From COE1 sp964387365 (lineage in GTDB: Bacteria; Bacillota; Clostridia; Lachnospirales; Lachnospiraceae), in assembly GCA_964387365.1 (NCBI GenBank), contig CAYLWP010000073.1, forward strand, positions 1 through 11,967: a DNA stretch of 11,967 bases, given 5' to 3'. The notes beneath the pieces are model-generated. The model did no database searches, was not told where the DNA came from, and saw only the letters and a list, made by a program, of their open reading frames with translations. The translations under genes and the position numbers were made by a program. This document shows positions 1-7,900 of the stretch, piece after piece. Within the stretch, counting starts at the first letter, position 1; every line of letters begins with the position of its first letter.

Positions 1-72
1 ATTTTATATCTTCTATATATATATGTTTTACGCAAAAACAGAGATAATAAGGATTAAAGTTAATGAAAAGGA

Positions 73-1119
73 ATGACAGCATTTATGAAGGATATATGGA
101 AAAGAATTGCAGCGGTGGCGGCGGTGCTTGGAGTCACAGTGGCTGCGGCTTTCTTTTTGAGGAATGAGAATGCAAGTGCGGCAAAAAGCATTTTAGCCAT
201 GGATACCTATATGGATATTACGGCGTACGGGCCAAACAGCAAAAAGGCGGTCGATGCTGCCGTTGCAGAGATTCAGCGTCTGGATGCCCTGCTTTCCACG
301 GGAAGTGATACCAGTGAGGTAACAGTGCTGAACCGTGAAAAAAAAGGACAGCTTTCTGCAGATTATGCCTATCTGTTACAGCGTTCACAGGAGCTGTGGG
401 AGAAAACAGAGGGTGCCTTTGATATTACGATTTATCCGGTTATGAAGGCATGGGGCTTTGCAGGGAAGAATTACCGTGTGCCGTCAAGGGAGGAGCTGGA
501 CCGGCTGTTGCCCTATGTAGATGCATCCGCGGTTGTCTATGATAAGGAAACGAATACGGTAAGTCTGCCGGAGCAGGCAGAGATTGACTTTGGCGGAATT
601 GCAAAGGGCTATACCTCCGAACGCGTGGCCAAGATTATGCAGGAGTATGGGATTGAGAGTGCGATGTTTAATCTTGGCGGTAATGTGCAGACGATTGGCA
701 CCAAAACGGACGGCAGTAAGTGGCATATTGCGATAAAGAGTCCCTATGATACGCTCGATTATCTTGGTGTTATCAGCGTGGAGGAAAAGGCAGTTATTAC
801 TTCAGGCGGATATGAGAGGTATTTTGAGGAAAACGGAAACACCTATCATCATATTATTGATCCGAAAACTGCTATGCCTGCGCAGAATGGCCTTGTTTCC
901 GTAACGATTGTGTGCGAGGAGGGAACGCTTGCTGACGGACTATCCACGTCATTGTTTGTTATGGGAAAGGACGAGGCAATTGCCTACTGGAGAGCGCATC
1001 ATGAGGAGTTTGAGGCGGTACTGCTTGATGAAGCGGGACGCTTATACATAACAGAGGGGCTTGACAGGGATTTCTCATCTGAGTTAAAATATGAACTTAT
1101 TCCAGTAAGTGGAGAGTAA
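73..1119 (+). CDS. apbE: ApbE-family FAD:protein FMN transferase, membrane-anchored or secreted
   Basis: ApbE enzymes move FMN from FAD onto a Ser/Thr of a target protein, Mg-dependently, usually outside the membrane (Rnf/Nqr subunits, FMN-binding-domain proteins). Seen here: a basic N-terminus, a hydrophobic segment at residues 11-29, then the catalytic domain from about 40. Family motifs are MDTYMDI (43-49), GAFDITIYP (114-122), DFGGIAKGY (172-180), NLGGN (200-204), HHIIDP (259-264) and ADGLSTS (287-293). D288 and T292 have the D-x3-T spacing of the family's metal site, with A177 a likely partner. No Cys follows the hydrophobic stretch, so it is probably not a lipoprotein. At 348 residues it has normal length. 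Start is uncertain: in-frame stops at 61-66 limit it to ATG 73 or ATG 85. ATG 85 has AAGGA 12 bases upstream, whereas at 73 that motif abuts the start. First gene of an apparent operon; its FMN-accepting substrate is not in the window. Confidence 0.95.
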   Translation: MTAFMKDIWKRIAAVAAVLGVTVAAAFFLRNENASAAKSILAMDTYMDITAYGPNSKKAVDAAVAEIQRLDALLSTGSDTSEVTVLNREKKGQLSADYAYLLQRSQELWEKTEGAFDITIYPVMKAWGFAGKNYRVPSREELDRLLPYVDASAVVYDKETNTVSLPEQAEIDFGGIAKGYTSERVAKIMQEYGIESAMFNLGGNVQTIGTKTDGSKWHIAIKSPYDTLDYLGVISVEEKAVITSGGYERYFEENGNTYHHIIDPKTAMPAQNGLVSVTIVCEEGTLADGLSTSLFVMGKDEAIAYWRAHHEEFEAVLLDEAGRLYITEGLDRDFSSELKYELIPVSGE

Positions 1120-1204
1120 GGATAATCCTATTCATGAAAAGCAGCAGGATATTTCATGACACAAGGTAAGATTCATAAGTGCGCAAAAGGGATAACAGGA
1201 TATC

Positions 1205-1576
1205 ATGATAAAGAAAAAAGACATTATTTTATTCATAGCGGTGCTGATTGTCGCAGGTGCGATGGCACTTTTTTTCAGGCTTGGGCAGGGAGAAAGCGGC
1301 GGATTGGTTCGGATTATGATTGATGGAGAGGAATACGGGACATATCGACTCGAAATAAATGAGAGCATTGAAGTAATGAACGACTTCGGCTATAATAGGA
1401 TTGTTATTGAGAAGGGGCAGGTCTTCATGGAGGAGGCAGACTGTCCGGATCAGTACTGCGTGGCGCATAGGGCAATCAGTAAAACAAAGGAAACGATTGT
1501 CTGCCTTCCGCACAAGCTGGTCGTGGAGATACATGCACTGCCGGAAGAAAACGGGATAGATGCAGTGACACAATAA
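1205..1576 (+). CDS. NusG domain II-containing membrane-anchored protein (EetA-like)
   Basis: Small 123-residue protein. Residues 7-24 form one hydrophobic membrane segment after a KKK cluster, and the rest is a NusG domain II-like beta domain that should face outward. The diagnostic part is CPDQYC (80-85) followed by ETIVCLPHKL (96-105), with three cysteines (80, 85, 100) and nearby His88 and His103. This Cys/His pattern is typical of the stand-alone NusG_II family, where the domain has nothing to do with transcription. It lies 85 bases after apbE and 91 before a Gx-family gene. That trio recurs in Firmicutes, and in Listeria the corresponding gene is, from memory, eetA of the extracellular electron transfer locus. 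Molecular function is not established; an accessory role in flavin or quinone redox chemistry is inferred from context. AGGA lies 4 bases before the ATG, a close but usable ribosome site. Confidence 0.87.
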   Translation: MIKKKDIILFIAVLIVAGAMALFFRLGQGESGGLVRIMIDGEEYGTYRLEINESIEVMNDFGYNRIVIEKGQVFMEEADCPDQYCVAHRAISKTKETIVCLPHKLVVEIHALPEENGIDAVTQ

Positions 1577-1667
1577 TATGACAGATTTGTCAGATGCGGT
1601 AATAGTGATAGGCAATCAATGATGCTTACGACAGGTATACAGCTTTATCAGTGATAGGAGATAATTC

Positions 1668-2165
1668 ATGTCAAAAAAAATAGCGTACTCGTCCATGCTT
1701 GTTGCGCTGGCGATGATATTCAGTTATGTGGAGGCACTGATACCGTTCTCCTTTGGAGTGCCGGGAATAAAGCTTGGCTTAGCCAATCTGGTTGTGGTCA
1801 TCGGGCTTTTTTTTCTGAGACCGCTGCAGGTTTTTGGGATTCTGATTACAAGAATTGTGCTGGCTGCCTTTTTGTTCGGAAATATGGCATCCCTGTTATA
1901 CAGCCTTGCGGGCGGAACAGTAAGCTTTTGCATGATGCTTTTGCTGAAAAAATGCAAGGGCTTTTCCATTGTGGGAATCAGTATGGCAGGAGGCGTGAGC
2001 CATAATATCGGGCAGCTTATTGTTGCGGCTCTGGTAGTTGAAAATATATATGTTTTTTACTACATGCCGGCTCTGCTGGTCGCAGGCCTGATAACCGGAA
2101 TGTTAATCGGGATTGTTGGCCGGAGAGTATGCGGATACCTGAAAAAAGCGAATATGGCATGGTAG
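1668..2165 (+). CDS. Gx transporter family / heptaprenyl diphosphate synthase component I-like membrane protein (EetB-like)
   Basis: A 165-residue, very hydrophobic protein with about five predicted membrane segments. After a Lys-rich start and a first helix (6-26), the motif GVPGIKLGLANL (30-41) is the hallmark of the PF07456 family, annotated either as heptaprenyl diphosphate synthase component I or as Gx transporter. Its fold resembles the substrate-binding S subunits of ECF transporters, so a role in prenyl or quinone-precursor handling or small-molecule uptake is plausible but unproven. No catalytic prenyltransferase Asp-rich motif is present, and no HepT-like component II gene is nearby, so an enzyme activity should not be assumed. 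AGGAG at 1656-1660 sits 7 bases before the ATG. Pairing with the NusG-II gene and ApbE matches the eetB position in extracellular electron transfer loci. Confidence 0.87.
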   Translation: MSKKIAYSSMLVALAMIFSYVEALIPFSFGVPGIKLGLANLVVVIGLFFLRPLQVFGILITRIVLAAFLFGNMASLLYSLAGGTVSFCMMLLLKKCKGFSIVGISMAGGVSHNIGQLIVAALVVENIYVFYYMPALLVAGLITGMLIGIVGRRVCGYLKKANMAW

Positions 2166-2221
2166 CTGCGTCACAGGCGGGGATTATTTTCAGAACATAT
2201 GGAAAGGGGATGAAGAAATAG

Positions 2222-3037
2222 GTGAAAACAGCAGTCATTTCAGATATTCATATAGATATTAATAAAGAATACGATGTGCTAGGGGGGATTGCGGAGTATG
2301 TCCGCAGGCATGCAGTCGAACTGTTGCTGATTGCGGGGGATATCACATCCACCCCGGCGCAGACAATAGAGGCGGTGCAAAGCTTAGAGGAGCTGTCCGG
2401 CGCGAAGGTACTGTATGTTCCGGGCAACCATGATATGTGGAATAAGGACTCTGCATACGAAAGCAACGATAAAATTTATGAGATGTATCTGGCAGACGGG
2501 CACTGTCTGTCCGGAAAGACGTTTGAAACGGATAAGCATGTCATCATCGGAGATGTGGCATGGTACGATTACAGCTTTGGCAATCATGAGAAGTTTACAC
2601 ACGAGGCATTTGAACAGATGACCTATGAGGGAAGAACGTGGCAGGACTCCCTGTTTAACACCTGGTCTGCGAAAAATAAAGAGCGGTGTCAATGGTTTTT
2701 GGAGCGTTTTACGAGGCTGATAGATGAGAGTAAGGGTAAGGGAAAGGAAATTGTGTTGATGACACATATGATTTCCCACGAGGCATTTGCCGTACCGGAG
2801 AGCATGAACCATATCTGGAGCTATTTTAATGCGTTTCTCGGAAGCAGGGAGCTGACACGGCTTTGTGCGGAGAAGCAGGTAAAGTATTCGATATGCGGAC
2901 ATGTACATTACCGCAATACCTTTACGGAGAATGGTGTAACATGGATGTGCCGGTGTCTGAACTATCATACGGAATGGCTGGGGGAGAAGGATGTCCAATC
3001 GCAGATAGAAGAGGCAATGGAGATGATAGAATTATAG
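2222..3037 (+). CDS. Calcineurin-like metallophosphoesterase, GTG start
   Basis: A 271-residue cytoplasmic protein with a complete dinuclear-metal phosphoesterase signature: D8-x-H10 in SDIHID, GD (39-40), GNHD (68-71), H182 in MTHM and GHVH (226-229). All the metal ligands expected of the family are present, so it is probably active. The substrate (phosphoprotein, nucleotide or phosphodiester) cannot be read from the sequence. No signal peptide is visible. Start: GTG at 2222 yields the canonical beta-strand MKTAVISDIH directly. The purine run AAAGGGG (2203-2209) lies 12 bases upstream and GAAG (2212-2215) 6 bases upstream. The only nearby ATG (2210) opens a different frame and stops after three codons, immediately before the GTG. 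It begins 56 bases after the Gx gene and ends 18 bases before the acyltransferase gene, so it is probably in the same operon. Confidence 0.92.
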   Translation: MKTAVISDIHIDINKEYDVLGGIAEYVRRHAVELLLIAGDITSTPAQTIEAVQSLEELSGAKVLYVPGNHDMWNKDSAYESNDKIYEMYLADGHCLSGKTFETDKHVIIGDVAWYDYSFGNHEKFTHEAFEQMTYEGRTWQDSLFNTWSAKNKERCQWFLERFTRLIDESKGKGKEIVLMTHMISHEAFAVPESMNHIWSYFNAFLGSRELTRLCAEKQVKYSICGHVHYRNTFTENGVTWMCRCLNYHTEWLGEKDVQSQIEEAMEMIEL

Positions 3038-3055
3038 GATAAGGAGTGTTTTTTT

Positions 3056-3796
3056 ATGGTTCGGTTTTATTATATTATAATCACAGGTGCGCCTTTGATT
3101 ATTTTTTATGTTCTGGTGATGAAAAGGTATATTGCACACCCAGAAAAATATGATGAGTATTCCTGCTATGCGCTTGCGCAGAAGATGATAGGACTCGTGG
3201 CAAAAAGAGGGCGTGTTTCCACAAAAGTATTCGGTACGGAGAATCTGCCGAAGGAAAACGGTTATATGATGTATTCCAATCATCAGGGAAAATACGATGC
3301 ATTGGGAATTATGGCGGCGCATGAGCAGCCGTGTACGGTTATTATGGAGTATGAACGCTCTCAATTGTTTGGCGTAAATCAGTTTATTGATTTGATTAAG
3401 GGAAAGCGCCTGAAGCAGGACGACCTTCGTCAGCAGATGCGTATTCTGAACGAGGTGGCAAAAGAGGTAGCCACAGGAAGAAGATACCTGATTTTCCCGG
3501 AGGGCGGCTATAAGGATAATCACAATACGATGCAGGATTTCAAGGCGGGAAGCTTTAAGTGTGTACAGAAGGCAAAGTGTCCGATTGTACCGGTAGCAAT
3601 CTGGGATTCGTACAGAGCATTTGAAGAGGAAAATCACTTAAGGAAAATCGTGACACAGGTGCATTTCCTTCCGGCCATTACCTATGATGAGTATGTAGGC
3701 ATGAAGACAAATGAAATCAGCGATATGGTAAAGTCGCGTATAGAAGCGTGTATGGAGAAGAACCGCAGCGAAAGTAAGCTGCAGGAGGCAATGTAA
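3056..3796 (+). CDS. PlsC-type 1-acyl-sn-glycerol-3-phosphate acyltransferase
   Basis: A 246-residue member of the LPLAT/AGPAT family, which transfers an acyl group to lysophosphatidic acid to make phosphatidic acid at the inner face of the membrane. Residues 4-22 form an N-terminal membrane segment. The catalytic H-x4-D box is H76 to D81 in SNHQGKYD, and the acyl-acceptor motif FPEGG occupies 147-151. IVPVAIW further on matches the fourth conserved block. The length is normal. AAGGAG ends about 10 bases before the ATG, and the gap to the upstream metallophosphoesterase is only 18 bases, indicating co-transcription. It is the last gene before a strong terminator. Acyl-acceptor specificity is not certain, since related enzymes acylate other lysophospholipids or ornithine lipids. 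It may be a second, non-housekeeping PlsC. Confidence 0.9.
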   Translation: MVRFYYIIITGAPLIIFYVLVMKRYIAHPEKYDEYSCYALAQKMIGLVAKRGRVSTKVFGTENLPKENGYMMYSNHQGKYDALGIMAAHEQPCTVIMEYERSQLFGVNQFIDLIKGKRLKQDDLRQQMRILNEVAKEVATGRRYLIFPEGGYKDNHNTMQDFKAGSFKCVQKAKCPIVPVAIWDSYRAFEEENHLRKIVTQVHFLPAITYDEYVGMKTNEISDMVKSRIEACMEKNRSESKLQEAM

Positions 3797-3803
3797 AAAA
3801 TAA

Positions 3804-3843
3804 GAGTAGGTGTTCACCAAACAGGAACGCCTACTCGTTTTTT
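3804..3843. terminator. Bidirectional intrinsic terminator between the operon and degV
   Basis: Two 12-base arms (3804-3815 and 3825-3836) pair with a single G-T wobble around a 9-base loop. Six T follow on the plus strand (3838-3843) and six A precede on the left (3795-3800), which become the U-run for minus-strand transcripts. It lies between convergent genes ending at 3796 and 3842, so it can stop both. The T-run overlaps the last codon of the DegV gene. Confidence 0.92.
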
Positions 3844-4726
3844 ATTCTTTCGCCGGTTGTTTCAGATTGCCGTAATAGAGGATACCTAAGGCACCCGGAC
3901 CTGCATGGGTACCGATACTCGGACTGATATCATTGATGATAATGTCGGTAAAGTTGGTTTCTTCTCTCAGCAGAGCCTCGACAGCCTTGGCATCATCCGG
4001 ACAGTTGCCGTGGACAACACCGATTGGTAAGGAATAATCCGTATCCTCACTAAGGGTAGATTTCACGCGGTCTACCAGTGCACGGAGAGATTTCTTTCTG
4101 CCACGAATCGTGCCGTCAGAGGAAAGTCCGCCGTCGGCATTGACGTAGAGGAAAGGCTTTAGGCTTAGTGCACTTCCGATGACAGCAGTAGTCTTGCTGA
4201 CACGTCCGCCTCTTTGTAAATGGAATAAATCATCAACCGTAAATTGTACGTTAATATGATGCTTGAATTCGTTCAGCTTTTCTACGACCTCCTCAAAGGA
4301 AGCACCGTTATCCTTCAGTCTGTTTGCATAGATAACCATAATCGTTTCACCGAGGGAAACATTTAAGGAATCAATAACCGTAATTTTCGCATCCGGATAG
4401 TCTTCCAAAATCTCGATGGAAGTCACACAGACGTTGTTGTAGCTGCCGCTTAATGCAGAAGAAAAGGCAATGTGGATAATATCCATTCCCTGATCTAAGA
4501 TTGCACGAAACTTTTCCTCAATCACAGCCGGATTGTTTGCCTGTGATAAAGGAAGCTCTCCGTTCTTCATACGCTCATAAAACTCTTTCGGAGGCATGTG
4601 CAGCTCATCGCCGTAAACGGTGTTGCCGAAAGAATAGTACTGCGGAATGATGGTTGTATTCAGTTGTTTTATATATTCCTGTGGTAAATCAGAATTGGAA
4701 TCCGTTGTAATACAATAATTTCTCAT
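3842..4726 (-). CDS. DegV family fatty-acid-binding protein
   Basis: DegV proteins are cytoplasmic and bind a single fatty acid. In Firmicutes, FakB members of this family present it to the kinase FakA for phospholipid synthesis. Seen here, numbered from the upstream ATG at 4735: TDSNSDLP (11-18), a PLSQ motif (62-65), AFSSALSGSY (90-99), and the conserved HLQRGGRVSK block in the second half; the C-terminus carries IGTHAGPGALG. The usual family PTSQ appears here as PLSQ, so the Thr that contacts the fatty-acid carboxylate seems replaced by Leu. Start: ATG 4726 has AAAGGA 8 bases upstream and gives the short lead-in usual in the family (294 residues). ATG 4735 (297 residues) has AAGGA 10 bases upstream and cannot be excluded. 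Monocistronic, with its own promoter and terminator. No FakA-like kinase gene is in the window. Confidence 0.95.
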   Translation of the reverse strand: MRNYCITTDSNSDLPQEYIKQLNTTIIPQYYSFGNTVYGDELHMPPKEFYERMKNGELPLSQANNPAVIEEKFRAILDQGMDIIHIAFSSALSGSYNNVCVTSIEILEDYPDAKITVIDSLNVSLGETIMVIYANRLKDNGASFEEVVEKLNEFKHHINVQFTVDDLFHLQRGGRVSKTTAVIGSALSLKPFLYVNADGGLSSDGTIRGRKKSLRALVDRVKSTLSEDTDYSLPIGVVHGNCPDDAKAVEALLREETNFTDIIINDISPSIGTHAGPGALGILYYGNLKQPAKE

Positions 4727-4777
4727 AACGCTCATCCTTTCTTTATCCTTGGAAATAATCGGATAGTAGTACTCTCA

Positions 4778-4806
4778 AGTATAACACATAAGGGCATGTT
4801 ATGCAA
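4778..4806 (-). promoter_or_regulatory. Sigma-A type promoter of the DegV gene (extended -10)
   Basis: On the minus strand, TTGCAT (4801-4806) and TATACT (4778-4783) are separated by exactly 17 bases. The -10 is preceded by TG plus one base, making an extended -10 that can offset the weak -35. The predicted start lies near 4771, giving a leader of about 40 bases. Motif-based only. Confidence 0.72.
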
Positions 4807-4841
4807 ACTGTTTAGAAATATTATATTAAGCATGAAAAATA

Positions 4842-4890
4842 TGTAAAAAACTGCTACATAATTGTTACAAAAATGTTGCATTATGTAAAC
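4842..4890 (+). promoter_or_regulatory. Phased direct repeats, candidate OmpR/PhoB-type activator site
   Basis: Three 7-mers of form TG(C/T)T(A/G)CA start at 4852, 4863 and 4874, exactly 11 bases apart. Looser copies TGTAAAA at 4842 and TGTAAAC at 4884 extend the run at 10-base steps. The third copy overlaps the weak -35 of the downstream promoter. Tandem 11-base spacing is the arrangement bound by OmpR/PhoB-family response regulators, including PhoP. The same stretch also contains a perfect 8-base inverted repeat (4855-4862 with 4880-4887), so a dimeric repressor is an alternative. No regulator gene is adjacent. Confidence 0.5.
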
Positions 4891-4904
4891 TTCCCCGCTA
4901 TAAT
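4876..4904 (+). promoter_or_regulatory. Promoter of the GH97-GH76 gene
   Basis: A perfect TATAAT -10 at 4899-4904 is spaced 17 bases from TTGCAT at 4876-4881, a poor match to TTGACA. A perfect -10 with a weak -35 is what activator-dependent promoters often look like, which fits the phased repeats overlapping the -35. The expected start is near 4911, giving a leader of about 54 bases. Confidence 0.75.
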
Positions 4905-4911
4905 TAGGCTT

Positions 4912-4940
4912 GACAGGGAATTTTCGGCAGGTTCCCGGTC
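4912..4940 (+). promoter_or_regulatory. Imperfect inverted repeat in the 5' leader of the glycosidase mRNA
   Basis: Arms 4912-4920 and 4932-4940 pair at 8 of 9 positions (one A/G mismatch) around an 11-base loop, right at the predicted transcription start. No T-run follows, so it is not an intrinsic terminator. It may be a 5' stabilising hairpin or, as DNA, a repressor operator. The ribosome site GGGAG (4953-4957, 7 bases before ATG 4965) lies outside the stem. Confidence 0.5.
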
Positions 4941-4964
4941 AAATAATATTATGGGAGTGACAAC

Positions 4965-7900
4965 ATGAAGACAGCCAAGGTAAAGCGAGCAGTTCTTTGG
5001 ATGCTGACCTTACTCATGACCGTATCCGCACTGGTTATGGTTCCTGAGACAACAGCAACAGCAGCAACTGCCGGACAGCTAAGGGAAGGTACGGACTATG
5101 TTATCGTATCGAAAAAAAGTGGCAAGGCTCTGACCGTGGAAAATTATTCCAAGGACAACAGAGCAAAAATCGTTCAGATGTCCCTGAATAATTATGAATC
5201 ACAGGTCTGGACCTTAGATTATGATGATAAGGGATATTATCAGATTATCAACAAGTTCAGTGGAAAGGTACTTGATGTACCATGGTCATCCACAGAGGAT
5301 GGTGTCCAAGCGGAACAGTATGATAAGGGGGAAAAGGACAATCAGAAATGGAAGATTACTGATGTCAGCGGTGGATATTGCAGAATATCACCGAAAATAA
5401 AAGAGTCATTGGCTCTTAATGTAGAGGGGAACTCCACAGCCGAAGGAGCTTCTATTATACAGTGGCCTTATAACGGCAAGGATAATGAGGTATGGGAGAT
5501 TCGAGAGGTAAGCCGGGTAAATGCGAATCCGCAGAGTAATAATACCTGGAATGTAATCTCTCCTGACAACGGAACGAAGATGACAGTGAAGTTATCAGGT
5601 GACGGAAAGCTGACCTATACGGTTGAGCAGGACGGAGTCATGATTTTAGAGAACTCCGAAATGGGTATTAATACCAGTGTAGGTGATTTTACAAAGGGAC
5701 TTTCCTTCCGGTCAGAGGAAAATAAGACAATAAATGAGAAGTATTCCATGCTTTCCGGAAAACGTAAAACCTACACCAATTACTGTAAGGAAAAAACATT
5801 GCATTTTTCCAAAAACGGTGTGAATTTCGATGTAGTGGTAAGAGCTTATAACGACGGTATTGCGTTCCGTTATAAGATAACGACTGCAAACGGACAGAAA
5901 ATGACTGTGAATCCGGGCGAAGAGAAGACAAGCTTCAATCTGCCAAACGGTGCACAGCTTTGGTATATGAATCGTACAAAGAACAGCTTCATGTACGAGG
6001 AACGGTATGAAACAGGTGAAATCGGTAAGCTTGCAGAGGGAATTTTACCGTCCATGCCGACACTTTTCAGAACAAATAAGAAGCTGGCATTGATTACAGA
6101 GGCAGACAGACACGGTACTTATGTAGGTTCTCTGCTGAAGCTTGAGGGCGACGGTGTATTAAGAACCATCTTTGACCTGACACAGACCAAGGCAATCAGT
6201 ACCAATACACCATTTACATCTCCTTGGAGAACGGTGGTAATCGGTTCTGAAAATGATATCGTACAGAACACCATGGTGGAGAACTTAAGCCCTGCACCGA
6301 ATGAAAAGTATGATTTTGAAAGCTGGGTTGAACCGGGTGTTTCCTCATGGTCCTGGGTAAGCTACTATGGCGGACAGGAAGATCCGCAGATACATAAGAA
6401 CTTTATTGATCTGGCAGCGGATATGGGATGGGAATATTATATTCTCGATGAAAAATGGCAGCCAAAGAGCAATAAGAGCGGTTCCCGTTACGCAGGTATG
6501 TGGGACTGGTTCGGAGAAGTCAGAGACTACGCAAAGTCAAAGGGCGTGAAGCTGATTGCGTGGGTAGATAAGTCCGATGTGGATACGGATGAAGAGAGAG
6601 AAGCCCGTTTTAAGGAGTGGTCTTTGCAGGGTATCGTTGGTATTAAGGTAGACTTTTTCTATAACGATTCCCAGGCAATGATTCAGCTGCAGGACGATAT
6701 TTACGCCGATGCTGCAAAGTATAAGCTGATGGTAAATGTACATGGTGCAAATCCGCCCTCCGGTGAGATTCGTACCTATCCGAATGTCATTGCGCGTGAA
6801 GCAATCTTCGGACAGGAGCAGGGAGGAATTACAGCCGAACAGTATACCCTGATTCCGTTTATCCGTGCAGCGGTAGGTACTGCGGATGTAACAGAGCAGC
6901 TCTACTCAAGAGATACATCAAAAACAACAATGGGATTCCAGATTGCGCTTTCCACTCTCATTGAGAACGGTATCCGTTCCCTTGGAAGTAAGCCGGAAGA
7001 ATATTACAGTATTCCGGAGGCAATCAATTATTATACAAACTTCCCGACAGACTGGGATGATTTGTTCTTAATCAATGCTTCGGTCGGCAGCAATGTAAAT
7101 CTTGCCCGTAAGAGCGGGGATGCATGGTATGCAGCCGGAATCAGCGTTGAGGAAAGAGATTTCAATTACAAGCCGGCATTCCTTGATGCAAATAAAACAT
7201 ATACTGCCGTATTTTTTGTAGAAAAGGAAAATGAAAGACAGGATCTTGAAATTAAGGTTAAGAATAATGTAACCAGAGATACCAATCTCTCTGCGCATGT
7301 TGCGGCAGGTGGCGGTTATGCAGTTAAGTTTATTCCGCAGGGTGGCTTAAAATCTGTTTCCACCCAGAACAATGTGACACTGGATGCGTTAAACGAGAAG
7401 TATATTAAGCTTACTTTTTCACCGTCCAATACCAATGCGACAGATGTTATCTGGAGTGTTGCAGATCCAAGCGTTGCCAAGGTTTCCAATACCGGTGTCG
7501 GTGCAACAATCAAGGGCTTGAAGAAGGGTACGACAACCGTAACGGCAACCTCTATCTATGATGAAAGCATCAAGGCTTCTGTCAAGGTAACGGTAAACGA
7601 AGGTAAATACAGCTTAAATACTGCAAACTGGCAGATTATCAACAATGATGCGGAGTATGAGTTTAACGGTGAAAATGCGGTAACCATCGAGGCACAGACA
7701 GGCGTTATCAGCAGAGATGTATTTGCGATGAAGGTACCGCAGGGAACGGCAGATTTTGAAATTACTGCAAAGATTTCAGGTACACTTAATGCAAACTATC
7801 AGGGTGGATTTATTGGCGTATTTACGCAGGATCTGAACGGATATGCGTCAGTCGGACGTCGTTACCACACCATGTTTAACTCAGGCGGAAGTACACCGAA

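Noticed and set aside
1..62. AT-rich TATATA run as a promoter for apbE
   Set aside because: Several overlapping TATA-like hexamers exist but no matching -35 can be seen before the window edge, so no promoter is called.
1132..1159. Inverted repeat TCATGAAA / TTTCATGA between apbE and the NusG-II gene
   Set aside because: Only eight AT-rich base pairs with a 12-base loop and no U-run. Too weak for a terminator and no further support for an operator.
1205..1576. Calling this gene a transcription factor NusG
   Set aside because: It lacks the NGN and KOW domains and has a membrane anchor. Only the domain II-like fold is shared.
1604..1658. Direct repeat AGTGATAGG (1604-1612, 1650-1658) and an 11-codon ORF between the copies
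   Set aside because: The repeat is short, its second copy includes part of the ribosome site of the Gx gene, and the tiny ORF has no distinguishing feature.
1668..2165. Calling this gene a heptaprenyl diphosphate synthase subunit as an enzyme
   Set aside because: It has no Asp-rich prenyl-diphosphate motif and is a multi-pass membrane protein. The name is only a legacy family label.
2384..2998. Long minus-strand open frame (204 codons) opposite the metallophosphoesterase gene
   Set aside because: The plus-strand frame carries a complete conserved enzyme. The antisense translation has no recognisable motif and no good ribosome site, so it is a shadow.
3032..3637. Minus-strand open frame (201 codons) opposite the acyltransferase gene
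   Set aside because: It lies antisense to clear PlsC motifs and its composition looks like a reverse translation rather than a protein.
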